This document shows, piece after piece, positions 22,404 to 34,500 of a stretch of DNA of 64,000 nucleotides. Position numbers and translations under genes: made by a program. Each line of letters opens with the position of its first letter. The first letter of the stretch is position 1. This DNA comes from Aplysia californica. Taxonomy: Eukaryota; Mollusca; Gastropoda; Aplysiida; Aplysiidae. The notes under the pieces are model-generated. The model saw only the letters and a list, made by a program, of their open reading frames with translations. It had not been told where the DNA came from and made no database searches. The DNA lies in assembly GCF_000002075.1 (NCBI RefSeq), contig NW_004797301.1:817202-881201 (forward strand). Direction: 5' to 3'.

Positions 22404-25400
22404 TTATTTTCGAATATATTCTACATCTGTGTCACTGTAGCACGGCTCCTCCAAATCTTCCCACAGAGAAGCTGGTGCAGACTGGAGCCGAGACTTGGGG
22501 AAAGTGTGAAGAGATAGATCATTGAACACATCTTTGTGAACAAAAGTCGAAGGCAGGACCACTTCATCCATGTGTGGGTGTATCTGATAAGACAAAACAC
22601 AAAGTTTTGATACAAAAGCAATGGATGAGACAGGAAAACAGAAACTATGAAAGAGAAACAGACCCACCGAGGCATTCCTTGAAGATCAGTCTATCATCAC
22701 ATCCTAAAAGTAAAAGGAGTGTAAAAGGGTAGACAAACTTCATGCCACAGTTAAAAAATAAAGAAAACATACGTCATAAAGTTGGGAAAAGACATGAAAT
22801 TAAATTAAATTTCTTCCCATCATTCAAAACTTGGATAAACAACCTTGACCATTAATGTACCTCATCATGACAAGTCACCACCAGATGCAAAAGTAGATCT
22901 ATATATACTAGTTGGGCCCCCTTTCAATGAAAGGAATGATCGGTGCATTAACATCAACTGAAAGTCATATTGGCCTACTCTTTTTACACTCTGCTGGAAC
23001 GGAGCTATAAACATAGAGAGAAAAGTGACATGTGTGTTTCAGAGTAGCCCAATATTATATAATAGATGTACAGATTGATTCTCTATTCCACTTTCGTGGT
23101 TGTACACTCCATAATTTCAAAGGTGTGGAATCTGCGCATGGCTAGTGAACGGAAGCCTCGCTTGTTTACAATGGCGTCTTAGAAGACGGACTTTCCCAAG
23201 ATAAGATCTAAACGAAACTAATAAAAAACTGAAAATTAAACTACAGTGACTTCAGGCTCTTCAACGAAACTGTGCACCTTTTAATTTTTAAAAGATTCCG
23301 AACCACCATTAATTTTGTCAAATTCGAAAACTAAGTGGTTCGGAAGTTTTAGGTTTGCGAAAGTGTGAAGTTTCACAAATATTATATGTACAGAGATGTA
23401 CAGTCGTCTTCACCTAAGAAATTGTTTATCAGGAGACAGAAAAAGGAGGGGTCTTAAGTTGACTGTTTAAGGCAGATTTTAGCTGGCATAACTCAGCTTC
23501 TGTCAGTGGGCTTCCTTTGTTTATTCTTACGTGAAATAATGATACATAGGCAATACGATGCTCAAAAGAAGATAGAGGTTTGTTTTTGTCAAACAAAGAC
23601 TATATGTGTACTTATGTCAAAGTCAGCTAAACTGTTTTTGGACAGGTGAGAACCAGAAGCTTGAAAGTGAATTTTTATGACAAAACATTGCTACTACAAT
23701 TTGACAACATAGAAACTATAGAGCAGCACCACTTGCAACACTTTGTAAGTGAAGAGAAAGAATGACCCTGAATGGGCCAGCTTTTATAAGATAATCAGAA
23801 ACTGTGACCATGTGAGAAGAAATTGTATCAACTGAAAATCCATTAGTAACTGACCCGCTCGGTAGAGCTCATGTATATGACTAAAAAACAATATGAAAAT
23901 GTCTGCGCAATGGGTAGATTTTGTCCTCTGCTAGTCCATGCCACCTCCTCTACTTTCACCTGAACCAACACACAGCCCAGAGCTCAGACCCGGTTCTTAA
24001 GCACATTTTATATTTTTTAATTGGTTCTTACGCATTGCAATTATAGTGAAAGCAGGTTCTCAGGTGGACCAGGCTCCTACGGTTTTTAGACAGTGACCAC
24101 TGTACCTAAACTAAGACAACACTTCACATTAAATGTCAGCAACACAGAGAACAAGGAAGAATCTTGGTAAGAGATTTAATTTTATGGCACTTGCGACACA
24201 AATAAGTCATATAAGTGCTGACGAATAGCCAGAGTTCCCATTGGAAAGTAACATACAAAGAAAAGAAGGAGGAGAGACAAGGACTATAGATGTTTGATAA
24301 GGAAAAATAAAGGAACAAAACTATACCAGATCACCCACCAATCATCCACAATGTAAGAATGACCAAAGAGAAAATCCTGGTACTTACCTTGAGAATATAG
24401 TCCCCAGTTTTCCGCAAAACTCGTTCTGGTGTGCTGTCAAAGATAAAGAACCTATCATTAATCTTTTGATCGGTAACACTTAAAATTCTTAGACTTTTCT
24501 TATGCATGGCAAACCCATAAAGTAAGACAACCCTTTAGATGTACTGATACCTTAGTTGAAATCATATAGGACTGCAGGGTACGTACAGCCTTTCTTTGAA
24601 TCTATAACGGAGCGTTTTTAATTTTTCATACTTTGGGGACTATTTACGGGTCTTCGCAAGCTTGGCCTGGTCCTGTGGGAGAAGGACGTTCAAGTGGAAG
24701 GCTCCGCCTCTTGAATGACCTCATGGTGTCTTCAAGTACATTGCAATCACGACAGTGAACATCCTATTTATACCCTTGCAGTATGACTTGGCATAGTACT
24801 GCTCCCGGCAAATACCAATTATTGTGTGAGAGTATGTGAAAAAATGTATTGCATATGTGTGTGTGTGAGTGTGAGTGTGTGTGTGTCGATACATGTGTGT
24901 GTGGGTGTGTTGATATGTGTGTGTGTGGGTGTATGTGTGTGAGTGTGTGGTGGCATATGTGTTAGTGTGCAACCATGTGGGCACATGTGTGTGTATATGT
25001 GTTAGTGTGTACGAGTGTATGTGAGCGCCCAACAGTGTGCATACTTTTTAGTGAGCGAGCGCATGTGTGTCTGTGCGTGTACCACCCAACTGCATGTAAA
25101 GCCACAGGTCACAACGAATACAGGCCAGACATTCAAAAGTAAAGGGGACATACACTGGGTAAAGATACCAACTACAATGTAGTCTTTTAGTTTTAGTTTT
25201 ACTAAGAGTTTTACCGCACTTGCAACACAATAAGGTCATATTGACATAAGTGCCGCAAAATAGATGTGTTACAAGAGAGTAGCATACACAAAAAAGGGGG
25301 AGGAGAGATAAGTATGATAGATGTTTCACAGGAAAGAAGGAGCAAACCACACCAGAGCACCTGCCAACTACCCATTCAATGTAGTCACCCACCTGTCTAA

Positions 25401-28400
25401 ATAATAATGCAGATCATTTTTGTAGCACCTACTCCTGTGTGCACACAGGTCTGAGCACTTTACAGATATTTAAGTACAAAGAACACTAACTGTAAAAAGG
25501 TTATAACCACGCAAAATATGAGAGGTAAAAAAGTTGGAACAACTGATGCATGACACAAGTGAACACAGTTCTCAAGTCACTTTGGAAAAGTTTCTGCATT
25601 TTCATCTTCCTACTTACAGGAGAGAAAAAAAAAGACACCTACTCTGTCAAATAGCAGAGGCTCAGAGCTTTCATCTCACAGTCAAAATTGATCAAGACAG
25701 CCTCCCATTGTCAAGGAGAAAACTAGTTGTCTTAGACAGGTACATGTCCTGAACTGGGTCATCATAACACAGAAAACACACAAGGAAAGAAATGGGAAGT
25801 GGACACTAGTACAGGTGATTGTCTTGGCCAGGTGACCATTAGAGCAGACTCGACTATATATACATATATGTGTAAATATACCTTTCTACCATGCGAGTGA
25901 AGCTGTTCCCAACGAGCACCAGATTATGGAGACCACATGCCATCTTTCCATTAAGTAGATTGGTCCACAATAAGTTGTTATATAACGCCTTCCCACAATG
26001 AGGCAGGAATGCCACGGTTGGTTGTGTGCATTCTCGTTTCCCTTCCTGCAGAGACAAAAGATCAAAAGACAACCACTACTTTGCCTCAGCAGAGAACTTG
26101 AATTACAAAAAAAAATACGGCATGAAACCTCACAGAGTTACAGTAATACAATCAAGGTCATAGGCTGAAAATAATAAGCCAAAAGGAGAGACAATTAAAA
26201 GTGAGACAGTCGTAAAAGCTAAGAACCACTTGCCGTATCCTCAAATTAACCATACAAAGAAAGAGAGTCATGACTTGATGACAAATTCTTCCAAACCATG
26301 AAACAATCGCAACCTCCCTCACCCCCTCTGACCTACAAAACATTGGCATCCTTTTCGTTCCTCAAAGCTGAAAAACTGTTTAAAGTTTTCTCCAAAGAAA
26401 GTCACTTTAATGTTACCAAAGCTAAAGAAATCGTTAAGGGAATTACACAATGCTGGCACATCCCCTTTTGATGATGAAGCAAAAACTCCCCCCCCCCCCC
26501 CCCTGCCACTGCCATAAAACATATAACAAAACTTTTCACCTGTCATATCAGCTCATTTTGAGAGAAAAAAAAAATAATGTTCAGCTTACCTCGTTTTCTG
26601 AGATGACTGTAAAACCCAAGGTCTTCAGTGCATCCACTTCATGACTGGAGAACATGGGGTCATAAACATAACAGGTACTGCATGAGTCCTATGGAGATAA
26701 ATCAGATTCTGAGAAAGACTAACAAAAAAACTAGAGCAAAAAAATACAAATGTGTGGCATCATAGTGAAATCAGGTGCTAGTCAAAATTTTTAAAATGTC
26801 AAAGAAATTAATATTTTTCCACCCATTGGACAATTTCATCAATTTTTTTTTTTGCTCAACACCTAATATGTCCATTAAAAAACACATTCCTGCGGGGAAT
26901 TTACTGAAAAACGTTGATGAAAGGCAGAAAAAAGTGTAAATTTGCCGTTTTCAAGGACACTCCAGCTTTTATCGTCACCAAACTTCGATAGGCCATTTCC
27001 TCCCTAATTCTAAACCTGACACCAGGCAACCCCATCTCCTTTAGTCACAAATAAATCTCTTCTTCTACTCACTGTAAACGGGTATTTTTTCATCAAAAAC
27101 TAGACAAATAAACAAGCTTTACGATGATACCAATAATTCCCTACACCCAAAATTGATAAGCGCCTGATTCCATTGTGTCCTGACATAAACGTTCAGTACC
27201 CAAAAATAAATTTTAGACAAAATCACAGAATGACTTCAGTAATCTAAACATTGACCTCTACTTACTTTGAAAAAAGAACAGACACAGCAGTACGTATTCA
27301 GCAACAGTATAGAGGGATAATACCTATAATAATCTACCCCAACAATTCATATAACCGCATACCGATAAAAAAGAAGAAAAAATATGACTCACTGAAAGTC
27401 TGTCCCTCGTAGCTATAAGGAAGGACAGCTGATATCTTGCAATGGGACAGGAAGTGAAGTTGCCGAGGCCATAGCTGAGAATCTCCACACTGCCTGGGGC
27501 AAGCTTCTCATGCTGCTGACCAGAGAAACTCTGGTCCCCGTCTGACTGACCACGGCCAGATCTGTCCTCCGACAGTTTCAAATTTGAGACATTATCTCCA
27601 AGCTGTGTCTCTACCATCTGTTGATCTGGAAAAAAATTAATAAATAAAATAAACACACCAGAAAACAATTATTTCAGGTTCCACACAACTTTACCCTTTA
27701 CAAAACACACAGTAGAATTCATATGACGTAGACATCCAGTTAGTAACAAACACTCTTGAAAGGCAAATAATTTACACTTTGGACGCTGAGGTAGCTTATA
27801 GTTTTCTTTCCCAAAAGCTGAGAAAGATGGTTTGTAGGGATCCTTATAACTGACTGTCTGTTTATGTGGCGCCGGTGGCCTAGTGGTTAGGCTCTCGGAC
27901 TCGCAACCGTAAGGTCGTGGGTTCGAATCCCGTCAGGGGCCCGACGTTGTGTCCTTGGGAAAGGCACTTTACACAAATTTTCCTCACTTCACCCAGGTGG
28001 AAATGGGTACCCGGCTATAGACAGCAAAAGATCTTGTCAGTTTGTAAGTGTTTGAGCGCTTAATCAGCTGCTCGCACTGTATGCTTCCCGGGAAGCTGAG
28101 AATGTTTCGGAGTGTACTATGGTCTGCTGGGGTAATAATATAGTGTAAAGCGCATAGAGCCTGCTGTTGAGCGGGGATATGCGCTATACAAATGCTATCT
28201 ATTATCTATTATTATTATTATTAAAGGACAGAGTCAGAACTAGAAAGTAGAAATACGTGCAATCCCTCAAAATATCAAAATATCCTTACCTGTGTTGTTG
28301 TACAGGGAAGTGGCTTTTTCTCTGATTAGCTTGGAAAGGGCACTGATAATGTTCTCTGTAATGCAAATACACAGAGTAAGAATTACATGAAATGACATCT

Positions 28401-28472
28401 ACAGAGACACAGAGCATGGAAAGAGACATATTTTGAGAAGGAACATGAGAAGGTGGGTGTGTCAGTGTGTAG

Positions 28473-28509
<37 letters not shown>

Positions 28510-31500
28510 CGTGCGTGTGTGTGTGCGTGTATGTGTGTGTGTGTGTACTTGCACAAGTAGACTGTAGACATGAGAAAGGTCAGAAAAGAGTTGATTTTGT
28601 TTGTGTAATAACCTGAGTCAGCATGTGCATGTCCGTATAAGCATACATGACGCTAATGTGAGTGTGCACACAAGGATGTCTGAATGAGCCTAACAATTTT
28701 CATTATTTCAACAAAAATACGCTATCTGAACAAAAAGTGAAGCTGAGAATTCTATTAAAAGTTATCATTGTGTGCTTCCTTTAATTTGTACTCCGACAAA
28801 ATTATTTTCAAATCCACAGAGGTCTTGGGTGTTCTGTGACCATATACATACTTGTAACAAAACTGAAAGCCACAGTTCACTTCTAGCGCTAACCTAACAT
28901 TTGATGTTATCATTTTGCAAGGTCCACAAAGCCATCAGGACACAGCCATCAACAGACATGGAATGATGCTGCCACTTCTGGATTCATGTAAAAATTCAAA
29001 TTCCTTAAACCCTACCGTAAGTCAACAGAAAGATAAAATTCTTTAGTAGAGCAATGATGCTAAAACTCATAAATAAAATATCATGTTCCTACTTCATCAA
29101 TGGTTTGGCATACGATTAAATAGGAATACACAGTAGTTCAACTCAAGAGAAGAAAAAAAAATTCGGAACATACATACCATAGCTGTCTTTAAAGAAATCC
29201 GACAGAACTATGTCCTGACTGCAAAGGAATAAAAGAAAAAGAAAATCACTTTAATTATATGAGCTTTCTAAATCCATTAACTCACTCAACGAATTAGAAT
29301 ACTGTGTATACAGAAAATACTGTAAAAAATATACTACATTAAAAAAATGTATTGCATATTACTGTAACTAAAACATACCATGTGAGTAGAACAGGGGAGG
29401 GATACCACTCCTTAACCTAAAGTCAGGCAGTGAGGAAATATAATCAATGTCTCAGGGCTGCTTAAGGGAAAAGTAGACTTAAACTGCCACAGAAAGAACT
29501 TAGACAGGCCAAATGAAAGTCTGAGCAAGAAAGTGTAGCCTGCATTATAGACGTGTATAAACTTACACAAACAGCGCACACAACTGCAGGTTTTATTGTT
29601 TTCATCTTACAAAAGAAACAAAAATCACACACAACAGAAAAAACATGAAGGATAATCCGATTTTGACTCAATGATAATTGTAGGTACGGGTTACGCCAAT
29701 GGCTCCAACTATATTTTTGGTTCGAAAAAATTACTTTCAGCTGTGTGTGCCCTTATAATGTTTCCCACGCAGCAAGCAAAGGGAGAAGTTTGTGCGCAAC
29801 CAGTGAGAGAGAGGTGGGGAAGCCACAGGGTTGGGTTCTTCGGGTCTCTAACTCTAAGTCTATTAGGCTTAGATTCCAGTTATGGCCCCAGTGAGTAAGT
29901 AATGGTGAAGAAGAATTCATTTTCAGAGGTAAAGAGAGAATTGGGGCCAAACGCAGCGTATAATAAGAGACCTGAAAGAGGATAAAAATGTGAACTGATG
30001 ATGCTTGGCTTCTCTCTTCTTTCCCCTAATTCATATTCTGGCGATACCTTTAATTTATCAAAGTGACTATTCGGACTCGAGTCTGATTAAACAAAAATTA
30101 TATTCGGACTCTGAATCAAGTCCAGCATGACATCACTTCTGACACAACGAAAAAGGGACCAATTAGGCAGAGTATAGATCAATGAATTTATGCAACCGAA
30201 TAGTACAACCAGATTTCACTCTACATATATATATATATACGAGTATATTTGGCAATTACCACACAACTAGATCTACCCTTGCTCCTAAATATTTCCAGCA
30301 TTTATGACAGATTTTTCTATTATAACGACAGAAATCGAGACATGAGCTTTAACATCCTGTTATTAGATCTATCTATACTGGCTCTCCCTGCATCATTAGT
30401 ATAAACAGAACAACAAAGTTGAGTTGACCTTGCCAGGGGACAAAGTCAAATATGTCGACCAATGAGATCACGCACTCTCGGCTTGCTGGGGGAATAGGTG
30501 TCGGGAAGAGGCCACGGCTGTCGATTTTGTGTGATGTGATTTTTTTTTAAATATATAATTACAGAAAAACTATAACACAACAAAATGAAATTTAACCCGT
30601 GGAAAGACAAATGGTGGTGGAAGTAATGATGGAGCTGTTGACTGGTAGCAGTGCCCGAGGCCTGTTACCGTGTATGTTGACCCTGAGTTGTCGTTTACCG
30701 TGTATGTAGACACTGCCATTGTGCAATGAGAGTGCAGTCTTTTGACACAGTTACACAGTCCTAGTACTGTAATCTCCGCCTAAACGCACGGTGCTCGGGA
30801 GGGCTCCTTAGAGAGTGTTTATACAGAGCGAGCGTTTACATGAACCTTTGCAAAGGGAGGAAGGGACACAGTCGTCTCATTGCCTTGATATTCTAGTGAC
30901 CTCCCTTTGGGGCGGGGGTCATTTTGGGCCGATAATGTGACGACACGTGACGGTTTAGTGAAGGATTCCCCGGTTGCGGTTAAGAATACAAAGGCATTGA
31001 ATGGGTGTGTGTGTATATGCACCATAAAAAGTCGGGAACAGATAGCGTAAGAGGAAATTGTTCATGATAATCATAGAGACAACGGCCGAGCAATGTGGCT
31101 TTCAAAGTGACCACCTCCGACTGTAAATTCATGGACGACCATTTACGCGTGTTGCGCATCATAGGACTAGGTCTAACTAAACATTACATGCAGTCACCCA
31201 AACACCAGTCAGAAACCTTCTCTTCTATAAAGATGCATTTCCAGTGACCAATCAAATAAAATTTCAGTCTCCCAACCCCCCAACATTTCATCGACCAGTC
31301 CTAGACCTATGTACTGTCTGTGAAAAGTTGGGTGTGAAAACGCTGTCCATCAGGCTCTTTGTTTGGTGTGAGGGGCATTCTCACCAAATATCATGCTGTC
31401 TAGGCTTGTCCTAGGCAAGCTGTGCAGATTTCCCTTTGTTCAGCTTAACCTGTAGGCGTGTTTCGTGGATCGGAGTGTGCGTTTAGAGGGAGTGACCATG

Positions 31501-34500
31501 CCTAAATGTCTAAATTATATAGTAAAAAACCCGTCAGATGACGAAAGCGTACATTTGAGCGGAGCGTGCTTTTGTGTGGCATGCATTTAGGCGGAGACTA
31601 CTGCAGGTAATTCTAGTTTTAATTCTGATTTTATGTAAAATCCCCCAACGACTGTTATATTATTGTAACCTCCTTACACTCACATTACTCACTTAGAAGC
31701 CGAGTCCTAATAATAAATACAACATTTTTTTCGGACCTCAGTCTGAATATATAAAACCTTTTTTCGGACTCGAATCCGAATAAATAAAAAATTTGACAGG
31801 ACTCCAGTCCGAATAGAGGTGGCCTTAATCTATACTCCTAACTCCTGGTTTTGGTCACATTTTAGCCTAAAGTTAAATTGTTCAATTGTAGGAGAAAAGA
31901 GATTGCATAACATGGGCCATCTTTTTCTTATTATTATTCATTTTCTACACAGCAGCATCATCGGAGCACCGCATCATATATCACACTACCGGTTTTCAAG
32001 GAGAAACATCGCACCAACGCGTTGTGCCATCAGAGATCGTGTAGCATTCGAATCTTTGGTGCCATGCAGGTGGCTATATTTAGATGTAGTCACATGATCG
32101 GTGGGGGTATCCCGGTCTGACATCCCACAAGATGGCCGTCTTACCTAAAAAAAAGTTTGTGTCGTTCTACATTTAGTCGCATGCGTTTCAGGGTGGCAAG
32201 CCCCCTGCATTTCACCATGATTTCATGTTTTGGCAATTAGGATTATTAGGTTACTTACTTGAAAACAATTGAATTCAAGAGTTTTAGTGTCAGGCGTGTG
32301 TTCTGCAGCTAAAATTATGGCAGTAGTTTAGGTAAAACCACAGTGTTGCGGTCCCGGTCCTTTGTTAACAGTGCGGCCATCTTGGATACAATGATCTCGC
32401 TTCCGGGTGACGATAATGGCCAGATTTTCAAGGCATAGAGGGCTACAATGCCAAACTGCACATTAAAATAGAACAATTTTTTTAAAAAATCATATCATAA
32501 GCTTACTTTACGGAGCAGGATACCACTGTTGAATATGGTCAACAATGTTGTTGAATGCTTCCTTTGGTGTCTTTCCGTACTCTCCGCGCCACATAAATTC
32601 ATCAATGTGGGATGACAGCATCGCCTCATTAGGGCCACTCATGGCTTTAAATCATCTCTTGGCATTTTTCCAAAAGTTTTCAACCTTATTTGTACATGCA
32701 CCGGTTATGGGGTAGAAGAAATTATGCTAATGAATTACGACAACGTGTTGGTAAGCCGGCACAACGGGAATATTCACTATGCTATTATATGAAGGAAACC
32801 TGTCACAGTTTATTTTGCTGCCAGGAGCAATATATGCCTGCTTATGCAGTCGTCGAAGGTGGCAGCAGTTCTGTCGGGCACTAATTCCAAAAATCCCTTT
32901 CCAGTGGCCCTATCCATTCCCCCAAACACCCACCTCTATACGTTTTAGCAATTAAACTTTCATCTATCTCGACATGCTGTCCAACACCACCTATTGGAAA
33001 AGGGGTTTTCACTAGCTTAGCTTGAATGAACACACGTCACGGAAGTGAGCAAACAACTGGATCACTGTATTCTCACTCAATCCAGTCAGGGACACGGTAT
33101 GAACAACTGGCTCCTCGAAACTCCAGGAGAAGAGAAGTTCAACAATGTTACGTGAGGTCAACTAAGTTCAAAAAAGGTGTCCTTACACAAAAAAAACCTT
33201 CTCACCTTTATGAGCTGGGCACCTAAAGCATTGTTCTTCATCCCTACCAGTTTTGACTAAAGTCATCTGCCTCGGACATTGCAGAAAAATTGGAGGCACT
33301 GATCTTATTAAATTGTTTTGATGTAAAAATCTAAGCGCAGCTTCTTCATTGGAGGCATTTTCATATAAAATATTACAAAAGCCATTGTGAAAAAAACATT
33401 GCAAAACTCATGGCGTCACGTTGTGGAACTCAATCAATTTTTTTAAAAATGATAAAACACACAACTCAAATCTTATTTTTAAAAAGGCACAAGGAAAGGA
33501 GGAATTGATGATTCAATCACTGAAGAAAAGCCTAATTAAACAGCAGTAACAGTAACAGTATAGAAATATCCTGGAACTTTACACATGTGACTAAAATGAA
33601 CCATGCAAGTCAACTGAAGTGGAGCGAAATTACTTTGGAGTCAGGGTTCGCTATGCCAAAATTAAATAACAAATTTAACATAGTTCTAGATTGTATAATA
33701 TGATTTTTTAAATAATTCTTGTACCACTTGAACAGAAGTGTGTGTTTTGGCCATTTGAATGTGCTGTTTGGCATTGTATGCCTTGAAAATCTGGCCATTA
33801 TCGTCACACGGTCCCGGAAGCGAGAATTCATTGTATCGAAGATGGCCACACTGTAAACAAAGGACCGGGACCGCAACACAGCGGTATTACCGTAGTTTAG
33901 CCCTCAAATCAGTGCATCTGTGTGCGGGTGCAAAAGTAAAAATTCACGCCAAGGCAAAGAGTTACAATAAAAGAATAGAAAGAGGGATGGATAAAATCCA
34001 AGCAGACCGGGTCAATATAATGAAATAATAGAGAAAAATCAGGAAAAATATTAATACGCCAGCAAAAGTGTTAATTTCCCTCCAAAATGAGAAAGAAAAA
34101 CTATTAACCACTTAACAATTAAAACGCTTTCTACAATATCCATTCAAAAAACATAATTTGAGTTCTAAACACGATATAACTCACTGCGTCCAAAGTCGAC
34201 AAAAGAATCTGAAAAATCCACTCGAATGTCCCTGCATGCACCATCCTTGTTTACATCCTCCAACAAGTATTCATACGCGCGTTTGACCAATCACTACAAC
34301 TCAAATACTCCCCTAGTCATTATAATAGCTCATTTAATCAAATAATGTGTATAGTTTGTATTTTACTCCCGGTTATTCGAATGACAACTACCCCGACCTT
34401 TTAACCATCGTAAATCTCAATGAAATATCTCACAACTTACCTTCCACTGTAAGGACTTCCGTAACGAGCGACCACCCCATCAAACACAACAACACCTTCC

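Noticed and set aside
27871-27943. tRNA gene
   Set aside because: Has A and B boxes but lacks a pairing acceptor stem and is followed by the SINE core; it is a SINE head. The same holds for 41008-41086.
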